A stretch of 64,000 bases of DNA from Luteibacter jiangsuensis (GCF_011742555.1 NZ_JAAQQR010000002.1:1-64000); one strand, 5' to 3'; positions 15,184-25,627 are shown, numbered from the stretch's first letter. The notes: generated by a model not told the origin, from the sequence alone. Made by a program: numbers and translations.

Positions 15184-16383
15184 TTACTTGAGGTAATTGA
15201 ACAACGTGAGGTTCTGCATTTTCACGTACGCCTGCTGCGCCGCAGTGAGCGCCGACTGCTGCTGCACGAACTGGCTCGTTGCGCTGGCGTAGTCGAGGTC
15301 TTGCAGATTGGACAGCGTGGTCTGGTACTGCAGCTTCACGTCGTCGCCGATCTGCGACTGCTGGTCGAGCGTATTCATGCGCGCGCCGATCTTCGTGCGC
15401 GTGTTGAGGAAGCTGGTGGACGCCTGATCGAGGTTCTGCAGTTGCGCGTTGATCTGGTTGTTCATGGGCGCGCCGCCACCCGGTGCCTCGAAGGCATTGA
15501 TGATGCCCGCGACGGTGGAGAAGACGTCCTGCGACGACGAGGGACCCACCGCGAACGTATCGCCGGCGGCGGGAGTCCCGGTGATATTGAGTTGCGCGCC
15601 CTTGAAGTTGATCGTGCCTGTCTGGCCGGTATAGGTACCCGTGGCGAGCGGCGGATCCGTCGGAAGCGCCGCATTGTCGCGAATCTCGTAATCCGTGGCC
15701 GTGGTGAAGGTGATGGTGTAGTTGCCACCGTCCCACGCCGACGCGTCGGTGACCGAGGTGGACCCGACCACGGCCGTGCCGGTGTTGGCGGCGCCCGCGC
15801 TGGTGATGAATGTGCCGTTGCCGCCGCGGATGGCCATGAAGACGTCGGAACCGCTGTCGCCGGTGGCCACCTGGAGACCGGCCGCAGCGGCGACCATGCG
15901 CTGGCTCTGATCGCCACCGTAGTTCACCGTGAGGCCGTCGATGGTAAAAGGCTGCGTGGTGGTGCGGCTACCCGCGAAGATGTACTCGCCCTGCCCGTCG
16001 CGCGTATTGCCCAGCGCTACCAGCTGCTTGAGCGTCTGCCGCAGCTCCGTGGCGATCGATTGGCGGGATTCGTCCGTCTGCGTGCCGTTCATGCCTTCCA
16101 GCGTGAGCGAACGGATACGGTCGAGGATGTCGCCCGCCGAATTCAGTGCCTGTTCTTCGACGGAAAGGCGCGTGGTGGCGGACTGGATGTTGCGCGTGTA
16201 CTGGTCGTTCTGAGCGGCGGCCGAACTGGTGTCCACGGCGCGGGCGGCAGCGGCGGGGTTGTCGGCCGGCGTCTGGATGGCCTTGCCGTTGCCGAGCGCC
16301 AGCTGGGTCTGCGACAGCGAATACTGCCGGTCCAGCATCGTGTTGACGGCCTGCTGCTGCCCCCAGGAAGTGGAAATACGCAT
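15184..16383 (-). CDS. flgL: Hook-filament junction protein FlgL (HAP3)
   Basis: 399 aa. Flagellin-like ends are seen: MRISTSWGQQQAVNTMLDRQ at the start and TLSNLQDLDYASATSQFVQQ near the end. The middle is a beta-rich insert. With FlgK it forms the two-layer junction between hook and filament. It starts 2 nt after the flgK stop and is last in the flgB-flgL transcript. Confidence 0.96.
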   Translation of the reverse strand: MRISTSWGQQQAVNTMLDRQYSLSQTQLALGNGKAIQTPADNPAAAARAVDTSSAAAQNDQYTRNIQSATTRLSVEEQALNSAGDILDRIRSLTLEGMNGTQTDESRQSIATELRQTLKQLVALGNTRDGQGEYIFAGSRTTTQPFTIDGLTVNYGGDQSQRMVAAAAGLQVATGDSGSDVFMAIRGGNGTFITSAGAANTGTAVVGSTSVTDASAWDGGNYTITFTTATDYEIRDNAALPTDPPLATGTYTGQTGTINFKGAQLNITGTPAAGDTFAVGPSSSQDVFSTVAGIINAFEAPGGGAPMNNQINAQLQNLDQASTSFLNTRTKIGARMNTLDQQSQIGDDVKLQYQTTLSNLQDLDYASATSQFVQQQSALTAAQQAYVKMQNLTLFNYLK

Positions 16384-16385
16384 GA

Positions 16386-18260
16386 TCAGCCCCGTACCGC
16401 GCTCAGGAGGGAATCGAAGATGGTGTTCGCCGCGTTGATGACCTGTGCGGCGGCCGCGTAGGACTGCTGGAAACGCAGGAGGTTGGCGGCTTCCTCGTCC
16501 ATGTTCACTCCCGAAAGACTCTGCTGCGCCGACGTGGCCTGGTCGAGGATGCTCTGCTGCGCGTCGAGCGCGGTGTTCGCCTGCGCGCCCGCCGTGCCCA
16601 CCTGTGCGATCAACTGGCTGTAGGACTTGCCCACGGTGGTGACGCCATTGTCGAGCACGCCCTTGTTGGCGACATCCGCCAGGGCAAGCGCGTTTCCGTT
16701 GTCACCGCTGGCCGAACCGGCCGGCTTCACGCTGAAAGTATCGTTAGCGGCAGGTGTGCCCGAAAGCTTGAGCGTCCAGCCGTTGCCGGTGATGGTGTCG
16801 CCGGCAGCGTAGGTCTGCGGCGCCCCGCCGTTGATCGTATACGTGGTGGGCGAAGTGAAGACGATGTTCACCGGCGTGTTGAACGCCGGATCGGTGGGAT
16901 CGGTGACCGTGAGGTTGCCCAGGGTGGCCTTGCCGGTGTTCGCGGAACCCTTGCTGGCCGCCAGCGGACCGGAAGCCGCGATCTTGTTCGTGTCGCTGAT
17001 GGCCACGCTCATGGTCGACGCGGCGTTGCGCGTGGGCTGGATCTGGAAGCTGTCGCCCGCCTGGGGCACGCCCGAGGGCACGGTGATGGCGAGGCCGTCG
17101 ATGAGGATGGGATCGGCGGCCGTACCGGTACCCGTCGATGGAACGGCAACGCCCGCCGTAGTCGTGACCGACCACTTCGTGCCGTCGAAACGCATGACGT
17201 AATCGGATGCACCCAGCTTGCCGACGTCGGTGATCTTCGCCGCGACCTGTGCGTTGCCCTTGTTGCCCGTGTTGTCGAAGACCGCGGGGTCGGCAATATT
17301 GAAGAAGTCGCCACCGGCGTCGCCGTTGAGGTCGATGCCTTGCGCATGCTGCTTGTTGAAGGCATCCGTCAGCGCGATGGCGGAGCGGCCAAGCTGGTTC
17401 CGTGCGGGATCGAGTACGTTGGTGCGAAAATCGAACGTGGCACCGAGGGAACCGGAGCCTAGCTGATTGCTGATGATCGATCCGGTCGGTCCGACGATTT
17501 CCAGCCGCGAACTGTCGTACGGGTTGTTGGCGGTGGCGATCTTCGTCGAATCCGTGCCGTTCACCAGCGGCAAGCCGTTACCGACGGACACCGTGACCAT
17601 GTTGTCGCTGCCCTGGCTCACGTTCACGCCGACGATCTGCGACAGCTGCGAGATGGCCTGATCGCGCGCGTCCAGCAGGTCGTTCGGTGCGGCGCCGCCG
17701 ATGGAAGCGCGCGCGATCTGGCCGTTCAGATCGGCGATGCTCTTGGCCAGGCTGTTGATGCTGTCGACGGAGTTGCTGATTTCCTGGTTCGTCTGCTGGT
17801 CGATCTGCTGGAACTGCGACGACAGCGAGCGGAACGTGGAGACGAGCGAGCTGGCCTTGCCGAGCAGTGCCTGGCGGCTCGCCGTGTCCACCGGCGCATT
17901 GGCCACATCGCTGACCGCGCCGAAGAAACCGTCGAGCGCCGTCTGCAGGTTGGCCGACCCGCTCACCGCATTGTTCGCCGCGGCAGTGAGCCCCGCGTAT
18001 TGCAGCGCGCGGCTCTGCCCGGAGTTGGCCGACCACACGGACTGGGTGAGGAACTGGCTGTAGGCGCGCTGGACGCTGACCGCATCGGCTCCCTGCCCGA
18101 TGTAATAGCCGCCGTTGAACTGCGGTGTGCGCGCATTGAAGTTCGTGATCTGCCGGGTATAACCCGCGGTGTTCACGTTGCTGATGTTGTGGCCCACCGT
18201 GGACAGGCCTACCTGCGAGGCAAGCAGCCCGGAGACACCGGTGGAGAGCAGATCGGCCAT
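16386..18260 (-). CDS. flgK: Hook-filament junction protein FlgK (HAP1)
   Basis: 624 aa. The N-terminal rod-type motif LSTVGHNISNVNTAGYTRQ is at residues 19-37 and the C-terminal motif VNMDEEAANLLRFQQSYAAA is near 583. A long Thr/Asn/Ala-rich centre lies between them. It is exported through the hook and provides the first junction layer. A 38-nt gap to flgJ upstream shows no promoter. Confidence 0.97.
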   Translation of the reverse strand: MADLLSTGVSGLLASQVGLSTVGHNISNVNTAGYTRQITNFNARTPQFNGGYYIGQGADAVSVQRAYSQFLTQSVWSANSGQSRALQYAGLTAAANNAVSGSANLQTALDGFFGAVSDVANAPVDTASRQALLGKASSLVSTFRSLSSQFQQIDQQTNQEISNSVDSINSLAKSIADLNGQIARASIGGAAPNDLLDARDQAISQLSQIVGVNVSQGSDNMVTVSVGNGLPLVNGTDSTKIATANNPYDSSRLEIVGPTGSIISNQLGSGSLGATFDFRTNVLDPARNQLGRSAIALTDAFNKQHAQGIDLNGDAGGDFFNIADPAVFDNTGNKGNAQVAAKITDVGKLGASDYVMRFDGTKWSVTTTAGVAVPSTGTGTAADPILIDGLAITVPSGVPQAGDSFQIQPTRNAASTMSVAISDTNKIAASGPLAASKGSANTGKATLGNLTVTDPTDPAFNTPVNIVFTSPTTYTINGGAPQTYAAGDTITGNGWTLKLSGTPAANDTFSVKPAGSASGDNGNALALADVANKGVLDNGVTTVGKSYSQLIAQVGTAGAQANTALDAQQSILDQATSAQQSLSGVNMDEEAANLLRFQQSYAAAAQVINAANTIFDSLLSAVRG

Positions 18261-18298
18261 CGTCGTATTCCCTTTCTAATCCGTGGTCGGCATGCGGA

Positions 18299-19303
18299 TC
18301 ACAGTTCCGCCGCGATCTGCTTCAGCGCCGCGAGCGCCTGCTTCATGATCGGGCCGTTTGCGATGTCGGTGAGCTTGCGCGCATAGCTGGGATCGGTGGC
18401 GTAACCGCCCTTCACCAGGGCATGCGCGAAGCCGGCGACATCGTCGCCTCGGCCCACCGCGCTCGCGTAGCGGGGGCTGCTGGATACCATGTCGGCATAG
18501 TCCTTGAACGAGTCGGACGGCGAGTCGTACGCGCGGAAACTGTCCTTGCGGCGCACGGCCACGCCATCTTCGTATTCGAGCGTCGGCACATTCACGCGCT
18601 TGCCGTCCCAGCTGCTTCCGGCCTTGATGCCGAACATGTTGAAACTGCTGGTGTGGCCCTGTGCCGGCATGTGCTTGCCCCAGCCGGTTTCCAGCGCGGC
18701 CTGCGCAAGCAATGCACGCACAGACACGCCGAGCTTCTTCGCCGCCTCGATGGCGTGCGGTGCAAACTTCTGCACGAATTCCTCCGGGCTGGACACCGAC
18801 AGCTTGCCCACCGCGCCGGCGACGGCATCGGCGCCCTCGCCCACCGCGCGCCCGGCATTGCCGAGCATGCGCTCCAGCGAATCCATGAGGCCGCTCTGCT
18901 GATCCGAAGGCGACGACACGGAATCCACCGTGCTCGCATCGCCCGTCACGCCCGCGAAAGGATCGTTGGAAGCGGCGGCCGGCGACGCGGCGCTGCCACC
19001 CAGCTGGCGAATGAGCATGTCGGCGATGCCGATGCCGCGACCCTGCGACAAGGTCAGCGACAGCTGGTGATCGAACATGTCGCGGTACGCGTTGCCCGCT
19101 TGCGAGCCCATGATGTCGTCGCCCAGCGCGGAACTCGCATCGCGCATGGACTTCAGCATCATCTGCGTGAAGATGGATTCGAACTGCTTCGCGACAACCG
19201 GGAGGGCGGCCTTGGAGTCCTTCTGGGCCGCCGAGCGCAAGCCCGCGAACGCGGACATGTCCGTGTAGGTGCCAAGCCTCTGGGTGTCGACGGGCGCGGC
19301 CAT
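18299..19303 (-). CDS. flgJ: Rod assembly protein and peptidoglycan hydrolase FlgJ
   Basis: 334 aa two-domain protein. Residues 33-100 form the rod-cap domain (VAKQFESIFTQMMLKSMRDA). Residues 180-330 form a glucosaminidase-type muramidase domain (FVQKFAPHAIEAAKKLGVS, AQAALETGWGKHMP with the likely catalytic Glu, then FNMFGIKAGSSW). It lets the growing rod pass through the cell wall. It starts one base past the flgI stop region (19305). Confidence 0.97.
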   Translation of the reverse strand: MAAPVDTQRLGTYTDMSAFAGLRSAAQKDSKAALPVVAKQFESIFTQMMLKSMRDASSALGDDIMGSQAGNAYRDMFDHQLSLTLSQGRGIGIADMLIRQLGGSAASPAAASNDPFAGVTGDASTVDSVSSPSDQQSGLMDSLERMLGNAGRAVGEGADAVAGAVGKLSVSSPEEFVQKFAPHAIEAAKKLGVSVRALLAQAALETGWGKHMPAQGHTSSFNMFGIKAGSSWDGKRVNVPTLEYEDGVAVRRKDSFRAYDSPSDSFKDYADMVSSSPRYASAVGRGDDVAGFAHALVKGGYATDPSYARKLTDIANGPIMKQALAALKQIAAEL

Positions 19304-19304
19304 G

Positions 19305-20429
19305 TCAGATCACCACCAGTTCGGCGTGCAGGGCGCCGGATTCCTTCAGCGCCTGGAGGATGGAGATAAGGTCGCTGGGCGACGCGCCCACCTGGTTCAC
19401 CGCACGCACGATGGCGTCGAGGCTGGTGCCCGGGCCGAACTTGAACATGTGGCCGCCTTCCTCGCTCACCGCCACCTGGCTGCTCGGCACGACGGCGGTC
19501 TGGCCGCGGCTGAATGGCGCCGGCTGGCTGACCTGCGGCTGCTCGCTGATGGTGACCTGGATGGCGCCGTGGGCCACCGCAGCGGCGCCGACCTTCACGT
19601 CGGAGCCGATCACGACGGTACCGGTGCGCGAATTCACGATGATTCGTGCCGGTGCGTCGCCTGGAGTGACTTCGAGCGCCTGGATGGTCGACAGCCAGGA
19701 AACCCGCTGCGACGGATCGATCGGCGCACGAACCGCCACCGAGGCGGAGTCGACGGCATTCGCCGTACCCGCGCCGAACGACTGGTTCACCGCCTGCGCG
19801 ATGCGCGCGGCGGTGGTGAAGTCGGCGGTGTTGAGGTTCAGCATGATGTCGCCGCCCTTGTCGAAGGACGAGGCCACGCTGCGCTCGATGCTGGCGCCGC
19901 CGGGAATGCGGCCGCTGGCCGAAATGTTCACCTGCACGCTGGAACCGCTCTTGCCCTGCGCGCTCACGCCACCCACCACCACGCTGCCCTGGGCGATCGC
20001 GTAGACCTGACCGTCGGCGCCCTTCAGCGGCGACATCAGCAGCTCGCCCCCGCGAATGCTCTTGGCATTGCCGATCGAGGAAACCGTCACATCGATGCGC
20101 TGGCCTGGCTTGGCGAACGGCGGCAGTTCCGCAGTGATGGTGACGGCGGCCGCGTTCTTGAGCTGCGGACGCACGTTCGCAGGCACATTCACGCCGAACT
20201 GCTGGAGCATGTTCTCCAGGCTCTGCGTGGTGAAGGGCGTCTGGCTTGTCTGATCGCCGCTGCCGTCGAGACCGACGACGAGGCCGTAACCGATCAACTG
20301 GTTGCTTCGCACCCCGCCCACTTGCACGAGATCGCGGATGCGGTCGGCATGCGCGGGGACGACGGCCCCGAGCGCCAGCACGGCGAAGGAGGCCTGCACA
20401 ATACGGTGGAAGGAGCGAAAGGCGTTCAT
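19305..20429 (-). CDS. flgI: Flagellar P-ring protein FlgI
   Basis: 374 aa from ATG 20429, which shares one base with the flgH stop (TGATG). This start gives a clean Sec signal peptide ([14 protein letters not shown]) before [21 protein letters not shown] longer upstream frame lacks one. It is a periplasmic subunit of the P ring around the rod in peptidoglycan. Confidence 0.97.
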   Translation of the reverse strand: MNAFRSFHRIVQASFAVLALGAVVPAHADRIRDLVQVGGVRSNQLIGYGLVVGLDGSGDQTSQTPFTTQSLENMLQQFGVNVPANVRPQLKNAAAVTITAELPPFAKPGQRIDVTVSSIGNAKSIRGGELLMSPLKGADGQVYAIAQGSVVVGGVSAQGKSGSSVQVNISASGRIPGGASIERSVASSFDKGGDIMLNLNTADFTTAARIAQAVNQSFGAGTANAVDSASVAVRAPIDPSQRVSWLSTIQALEVTPGDAPARIIVNSRTGTVVIGSDVKVGAAAVAHGAIQVTISEQPQVSQPAPFSRGQTAVVPSSQVAVSEEGGHMFKFGPGTSLDAIVRAVNQVGASPSDLISILQALKESGALHAELVVI

Positions 20430-21109
20430 CAGAACGGCATCCACTTGGAGTCGAAGAAGCGCGACAGCCAGCCACGCGTGTTCGAGTCGGCCAGCGTGCC
20501 CTTGCCTACGTACTCGATGCGCGCGTCGGCGACGCGGCTGGACGGCACGATGTTGTCGTTGCCGATGTCCTGGGGACGGACGATGCCGGAAATGCGCACC
20601 AGTTCCTCGCCCTGGTTGATCGTGAGCCACTTCTCGCCACGGACCACGAGCGCGCCGTTGGAAAGGCGCTGCGCCACGGTAACAGTGATCTCGCCCGTGA
20701 GCTGATTGCTCTGGCTGGAAGTACCGTTGCCGTCGAACGCGTTGTTGCTGGACAGGGAACTGTCGGCCGCGTTGCCGCCGATGCGCAGCCCCTGCCCCAG
20801 CAGCGTGGGCGAGGCGATGTTGTTGCCGTTCTTCTTGCTGGTGCTCGTTGCCGCCTTCTTGCTGGCCTGCGTGGCCTCGACCAGGGTAATGGTGAGAATG
20901 TCGCCGATGCGGTGGGCACGCGGATCGGCGAACAGCTCCATCGACTGCTGGTCCGCGTAGATGGAACCGGTGGCCTGCGGCTGCGCTGCGGGCTCCACCG
21001 GAAGCGTGGCCGTGTACATGGGCTTCGGCGTGGGCGGCACCATGGCGCAGCCACCGAGGGCAAGAAGCGGCAGCGCGGCGACAAGGATGCGGGCGAAGGG
21101 ACGATTCAT
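20429..21109 (-). CDS. flgH: Flagellar L-ring lipoprotein FlgH
   Basis: 226 aa outer-membrane lipoprotein. The lipobox LGGC ends the signal peptide at about Cys21. Conserved features include [20 protein letters not shown] and the C-terminal [20 protein letters not shown]. It forms the L ring. It is coupled to flgI by a TGATG overlap. Confidence 0.97.
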   Translation of the reverse strand: MNRPFARILVAALPLLALGGCAMVPPTPKPMYTATLPVEPAAQPQATGSIYADQQSMELFADPRAHRIGDILTITLVEATQASKKAATSTSKKNGNNIASPTLLGQGLRIGGNAADSSLSSNNAFDGNGTSSQSNQLTGEITVTVAQRLSNGALVVRGEKWLTINQGEELVRISGIVRPQDIGNDNIVPSSRVADARIEYVGKGTLADSNTRGWLSRFFDSKWMPF

Positions 21110-21117
21110 GGGGTGTC

Positions 21118-21903
21118 TCAGGTCTTGTTGGAGATGAACTGCAGCATCTGGTCGGCCGCGGAGATGGCCTTCGAGTTCATCTCGTAGGCGCGCTGCGTCT
21201 CGATCATGTTCACCATTTCCTCGACCACGTTGACGTTCGACGTTTCGAGGGAGTTCTGCTCGAGGGTGCCGAGCCCGTTGAGACCGGCCGTACCCGTCTG
21301 CGGCGCGCCGCTGGCTGCCGTCTCCAGGTACATGTTGTCGCCGCGCGGCTCGAGGCCGGCGGGGTTCACGAAGTCGGCCAGCTGGATGGTGCCGATCTGC
21401 TGCGAGGCGGCGCTGGCCGCGGTCGTGACGCTCACCGTGCCGTCCTTGCCGATGGTGATCGTCTTCGCGTTGGCCGGAATGGTGATGGCCGGCTCGATGG
21501 GGTAGCCGTCGTTGGTGACGATCTGGCCGTCCTGATCCTGCTTCAGCGCGCCGTCGCGCGTATAGCCCACGGTGCCGTCGGGCATGGTTACCTGGAGGAA
21601 TCCGCGGCCTTCGATGCGCACGTCCAGCGGGTTGCCCGTCTGCTGCACGCCGCCGTCGTCGAACATCTTCTGCGTGCCGACCACGCGCACACCCGTGCCG
21701 ATCATGAAACCGGTGGGCGACTGGGTCTGCTCCGTCGTCTGCGCGCCGGCCTGGCCACGGTTCTGGTAGGACAGGTCCTCGAACTCGGCACGCGACCGCT
21801 TGAAAGCGGTGGTGTTGGTGTTGGCGAGGTTGTTCGACACGACGTCCATGCGCGTCTGCTGCGCATCGAGGCCGGTCTTGGCGATCCAGAGGGACGTGAA
21901 CAT
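21118..21903 (-). CDS. flgG: Distal rod protein FlgG
   Basis: 261 aa, the canonical size. It opens [20 protein letters not shown] with [20 protein letters not shown] and ends with the rod motif [20 protein letters not shown]. It forms the distal rod. The 62-nt space before flgF contains a weak sigma-54-like site (CGGCAC-N5-GCGCA, 21922-21937) judged too poor to list separately. Confidence 0.98.
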   Translation of the reverse strand: MFTSLWIAKTGLDAQQTRMDVVSNNLANTNTTAFKRSRAEFEDLSYQNRGQAGAQTTEQTQSPTGFMIGTGVRVVGTQKMFDDGGVQQTGNPLDVRIEGRGFLQVTMPDGTVGYTRDGALKQDQDGQIVTNDGYPIEPAITIPANAKTITIGKDGTVSVTTAASAASQQIGTIQLADFVNPAGLEPRGDNMYLETAASGAPQTGTAGLNGLGTLEQNSLETSNVNVVEEMVNMIETQRAYEMNSKAISAADQMLQFISNKT

Positions 21904-21965
21904 CGTTGACTCCTGCGCGCGTGCGCTTTACGTGCCGGCGACGGAATGGCGTCGCGCGGCGGTGG

Positions 21966-22706
21966 TTATCCCACCTGTAGCAATTTCGATGCCGACTGGG
22001 CGTTCTCGTCGGCCGCCTTGATCGAACGGACCTGCATCTCGAACTCGCGCGAGAGCGAAATCATCTTCACCAGCACGTCGGACGGGTTGACGTTGCTGCT
22101 TTCCACGGCGCCGGAGACGAGCTTCACGCCCGCGTCGGCGGGCGCCTGGCTGCCGTCGCGCATGTGCATCAGGCCGTCCGGGGCATAGGTGAGCTGGTCG
22201 TTGCCCGGGTTGACCAGCTTGATCCGGTCGGTGGTGGCCACCGTCGCCGGCGATTCGCCGAGCGGCACGACCGAAATCGTGCCGTCCGCGCCGATCTTCA
22301 CGCTGGATGCCTGCGGAATGGTGATGGGACCGCCGCCACCCAGGACGGCGTTGCCCTTGGCGTCCGTCAACAATCCGTCGGCGTCGATGCGCAGGTTGCC
22401 GGCACGGGTGTAGCCTTCCGTGCCGTCAGGCGTCTGCACCGCTATCCAGCCGTCGCCCTGCACCGCCACGTCGAGATCGTTGCCGGTTTCCATCTGGTTG
22501 CCGGCGGTGGTGTCCCACCCCGTACCCTGAGCCACGCCGTTGATGCGCGTCTGCAAGCCGTCGCCCTGGACGGGCAGGCTCTGGAACGCCGACAGTTCCG
22601 CCTTGAAACCGATGGTGTTGGCGTTGGCGAGGTTGTGAGCCACTTCGGCCTGCGCTCGCATGATCTGCGAGGCGCCGGTCATCGCGACATATACGGAGCG
22701 GTCCAT
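21966..22706 (-). CDS. flgF: Proximal rod protein FlgF
   Basis: 246 aa from ATG 22706 (MDRSVYVAMTGASQIMRAQA); the frame extends upstream through flgE but that part is shadow. It has the rod-type EVAHNLANANTIGFKAELSA at the N-terminus and DVLVKMISLSREFEMQVRSI at the C-terminus. It forms the proximal rod with FlgB and FlgC. Confidence 0.96.
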   Translation of the reverse strand: MDRSVYVAMTGASQIMRAQAEVAHNLANANTIGFKAELSAFQSLPVQGDGLQTRINGVAQGTGWDTTAGNQMETGNDLDVAVQGDGWIAVQTPDGTEGYTRAGNLRIDADGLLTDAKGNAVLGGGGPITIPQASSVKIGADGTISVVPLGESPATVATTDRIKLVNPGNDQLTYAPDGLMHMRDGSQAPADAGVKLVSGAVESSNVNPSDVLVKMISLSREFEMQVRSIKAADENAQSASKLLQVG

Positions 22707-22717
22707 GGGGGGCTCGC

Positions 22718-23944
22718 TTAGTTGCGGATGTTGATGATGGTCTGGGTCAGCTTGTCGTCGGTCGAGATGACCTGCGCGTTCGCCTGGTAGTTGCGCTGTG
22801 CCTTGATCATGTTGACCAGCTGCGCGGTGAGGTCGGCCGTGTTGGACGCTTCGAGCTGGCCGGCCTGCACCGTGCCCACGTCGCCCGAGTTGGCCACGCC
22901 GCGGATGGGCTGTCCCGACTCGGACGAAGGCACCCAGTTGGTGTCGTTGAGCTGGCGCAACCCCTGGTTGTTCGCAAAGGTGGCGATCGCCAGCTGGCCC
23001 AGCGGCGTGGACACGCCATTGGAATAGATGGCCGAGACAGTGCCGTCCTTCGCCACGTCGATCTTCGAGAACTTGCCCGCGGCGTAACCGTCGGTCGGTG
23101 CCGCCGTCGTGGCGTAGCTGTCGCCGAACTGGGTGATCTTGGAGACATCGACCGTCACGTTCAGCGGAGCGGCGCCGGGATTGGGCGACACCGCGCCGAA
23201 GGTGAGCTGGCCATTCGCCGGCGTGACGATGGCGCCGCCGGAGCTGAACGCGATGGGCTGCGCCGTGCCGACCTGCGTGCCGTCCATGGTCATGTACGCG
23301 TTCCACGTGTTCGGATTGGTCGCGTCCTTCACGTAGTAGATGTTCGTCGTGTGCGTGGCGCCCAGCGAGTCGTACGACTGGAACGTGGAAAGGTAGTTGT
23401 ACGTCTGGTCGTTGGTGGGATCGAACGCGCCGCCGGTCGGCGCAGTGGCATTGGCGGACAGGTTCGCGGTGAGCGACACCTTGGTGCTGGCCTTGGCCGG
23501 GCTGGAACCGCTGGTGATCTTGAGATCGGTAAGGGCGCTGATGTCGAAACCGCCCGCCGCAGACGGCGGATACGCCTGCACGAACTGGCCCGTGGCCGTG
23601 ACGATGTTGCCCTGGTCGTCCGGATGGAAGTTGCCGGCCCGGGTATACGAATAGCCGGCACCGTCGCGGATGGTGAAGAAGCCCGCGCCGCTCAGGCCGA
23701 AGTCGTACGAGTTGCCGGTTTGCGTGAGGTTGCCGTCGCTGAACTGCTGGGCGATGTTGGTCAGACGCACGCCGCTACCGGCGGCATTGGCGGAAAGGTT
23801 CTCGCCCGCCACGGAGTAGACCTGCGAGAACTCGGCACGCGAGCCCTTGAAGCCCACGGTGTTCACGTTGGCGATGTTGTTGGCGGTGACTTCCAGGTCG
23901 GAAGACGCCGCGTTGATGCCGCTGAGGGCAATTTCGAATGGCAT
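22718..23944 (-). CDS. flgE: Flagellar hook protein FlgE
   Basis: 408 aa. The start MPFEIALSGINAASSDLEVT is followed by ANNIANVNTVGFKGSRAEF. It ends LTAQLVNMIKAQRNYQANAQ plus TIINIRN, the standard hook helix. The central domain carries TYNYLSTFQSYDSLGATH-type hook sequence. Polymerised FlgE forms the universal joint, with length set by FliK. Confidence 0.98.
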   Translation of the reverse strand: MPFEIALSGINAASSDLEVTANNIANVNTVGFKGSRAEFSQVYSVAGENLSANAAGSGVRLTNIAQQFSDGNLTQTGNSYDFGLSGAGFFTIRDGAGYSYTRAGNFHPDDQGNIVTATGQFVQAYPPSAAGGFDISALTDLKITSGSSPAKASTKVSLTANLSANATAPTGGAFDPTNDQTYNYLSTFQSYDSLGATHTTNIYYVKDATNPNTWNAYMTMDGTQVGTAQPIAFSSGGAIVTPANGQLTFGAVSPNPGAAPLNVTVDVSKITQFGDSYATTAAPTDGYAAGKFSKIDVAKDGTVSAIYSNGVSTPLGQLAIATFANNQGLRQLNDTNWVPSSESGQPIRGVANSGDVGTVQAGQLEASNTADLTAQLVNMIKAQRNYQANAQVISTDDKLTQTIINIRN

Positions 23945-23964
23945 GATGGATTTCCTCGCTGGAC

Positions 23965-24612
23965 TTACAGGATTTGCGCGATCTGACTGAGCAGGGCGCC
24001 GCCGTAGCCGGCCACCTGCAGGTACGTACCGTCGGTGCCCGAGGCACCCACGCCTTCCACCTTTCCGCGAACGAACGTGTCGATCGCGGTTCCGCCGGAA
24101 GTTGCGGATATCTTGTAAACGCCGTCGTTCAACTGCGTGCCGTCATCGGACTTGCCGTCCCAGGAGAACTTCACGAGGCCGGCGTCGGGCTGGCCCAGCG
24201 AGATGGTGCGAACGACGTTGCCCGCCTGATCCTTCACCTGCACATTCACGTAGGTGCCGGAGGTGCCGACATTTACAGCGCCGTTGAGCGCGCCATCCGT
24301 CAGCTTGCCGGCGGAGGAAGGCACCAGCACTTCCTGTCCCACCAGCGATGCCGCGCGCACGAACTGGTCGCCGGACAGGTTCGTGGCCAGCGAATCGAAC
24401 GACTGCTGCAGCTCCTGGGTGGCGGCCACCTGGGAGAACTGCGCCATCTGCGCCACCATCTGGGTGGAGTCCATGGGCTTGGTCGGATCCTGGTTGGTCA
24501 TCTGCGTGACCATGAGCTTCAGGAAATCCGACTGGCTCAGCGTCTGCTGCTGCAGCTGGCTGGACGACGACTGTTGCTGGCTGGTGGTGTTGCTGACGGA
24601 ATCGACTGCCAT
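23965..24612 (-). CDS. flgD: Hook-capping protein FlgD
   Basis: 215 aa. The N-terminus is Gln/Ser-rich, then LSQSDFLKLMVTQMTNQDPT and MDSTQMVAQMAQFSQVAATQ, the conserved FlgD domain. The C-terminal FlgD Ig/tudor-like region holds VKFSWDGKSDDGTQLNDGVY. It is a scaffold at the hook tip, required for FlgE assembly. Confidence 0.97.
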   Translation of the reverse strand: MAVDSVSNTTSQQQSSSSQLQQQTLSQSDFLKLMVTQMTNQDPTKPMDSTQMVAQMAQFSQVAATQELQQSFDSLATNLSGDQFVRAASLVGQEVLVPSSAGKLTDGALNGAVNVGTSGTYVNVQVKDQAGNVVRTISLGQPDAGLVKFSWDGKSDDGTQLNDGVYKISATSGGTAIDTFVRGKVEGVGASGTDGTYLQVAGYGGALLSQIAQIL

Positions 24613-24621
24613 GACTGTGCC

Positions 24622-25035
24622 TTACTTGCCGAGGTCCAGCGTCTTCTGCATGAGCTGCTTGGCGCTGTTCATGACTTCGACGTTGTTCTGATAGGAGCGC
24701 GACGCGGAGATCATGTTGACCAGCTCGTCGACCGGATTGACGTTGCTCGAATACACGTAGCCGTTGGCGTCGGCGATCGGGTTGGACGGCTCGTAGCGCG
24801 ACTGGATCGGCGCCTGGCTTTCGGTGACACCGAGCGTGCGCACGCCGGCGTTTTCCATCTGGCCGTTGATCTGCTGCTGCACCGCCGAGAAGAGCGGCTG
24901 CTTCGCGCGATAGGCCGCGGCTTCGCTGCCGGCAAGGCTGTCGGCGTTGGCCATGTTGCTCGCGGTGGTGTTCAGGCGGGCGGACTGCGCGGCCATGCCC
25001 GAACCGGCGACGTCGAAGATCTTCAGCAGGCTCAT
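24622..25035 (-). CDS. flgC: Proximal rod protein FlgC
   Basis: 137 aa from ATG 25035, which overlaps the flgB stop by 4 nt. It opens MSLLKIFDVAGSGMAAQSAR with LNTTASNMANADS and ends with VDELVNMISASRSYQNNVEV. It is the canonical rod component. Confidence 0.97.
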   Translation of the reverse strand: MSLLKIFDVAGSGMAAQSARLNTTASNMANADSLAGSEAAAYRAKQPLFSAVQQQINGQMENAGVRTLGVTESQAPIQSRYEPSNPIADANGYVYSSNVNPVDELVNMISASRSYQNNVEVMNSAKQLMQKTLDLGK

Positions 25036-25451
25036 GAGGAGGATCCGGTGATGGCCAGCCGCATGGTGTGGATCTGGCCGTTGATGAAGCCGAGCGAGGC
25101 CTGGTAGTGGATGGCGTTCGCGGCGAACTGGGCCTGCTCGACCTGGGTGTCGACGGTATTGCCGTCCATCGTGGGCTGGGTTTCCGCGCGATAGGCCAGC
25201 TTGTCGGCCTGCGCCAGGGCGACGGCCGGATTGCCGCCGATGTGTCCCGGCTCCGTGGCCGTCATGGGCAGCGATCCGGCTTCGGTCGCGCCCGTGGCCG
25301 CCTGCATCACCTTGCGGAAATCGAGGTCGCGCGCGAGGAAACCGGGGGTGTCGGCGTTGGCGAGATTCGAAGAGATCACCTCGGCACGCTGCTGCCACAG
25401 GCCCAGGGCCTGTGCGTGCACACCGAACAATGCATCGGGTTTGTCGATCAT
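25032..25451 (-). CDS. flgB: Proximal rod protein FlgB
   Basis: 139 aa from ATG 25451, preceded by GGGGAGAG. It contains QRAEVISSNLANADTPGFLA and ends FINGQIHTMRLAITGSS. It is the first gene of the flgBCDEFGHIJKL operon and the most membrane-proximal rod subunit. Transcription is from the sigma-54 promoter at 25488-25503. Confidence 0.96.
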   Translation of the reverse strand: MIDKPDALFGVHAQALGLWQQRAEVISSNLANADTPGFLARDLDFRKVMQAATGATEAGSLPMTATEPGHIGGNPAVALAQADKLAYRAETQPTMDGNTVDTQVEQAQFAANAIHYQASLGFINGQIHTMRLAITGSSS

Positions 25452-25487
25452 GGGCTCTCTCCCCTCGTGACCTTGGCGAGGGAATGG

Positions 25488-25503
25488 AGCAATTCGCGTG
25501 CCA
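25488..25503 (-). promoter_or_regulatory. Sigma-54 promoter of flgBCDEFGHIJKL
   Basis: The minus strand reads TGGCAC-GCGAA-TTGCT, a complete consensus match. The predicted start is near 25477, about 26 nt before the flgB ATG. Confidence 0.88.
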
Positions 25504-25627
25504 CGTGTCGGCACGGAGGTGAAATGGCGCCGTGGCGCGGTTTCAGGGCAGAAGGAAAAGTGGGGCGCCGGAAATCCGACGCCCCCAGGAATCGCCAGGT
25601 GACGGAGAACCGCCGTGCACGAAGCTG

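Noticed and set aside
21922-21937. Sigma-54-like site upstream of flgG (CGGCAC-GTAAA-GCGCA)
   Set aside because: Two departures in -12 and one in -24, and flgG lies within a tight operon already served by the flgB promoter.
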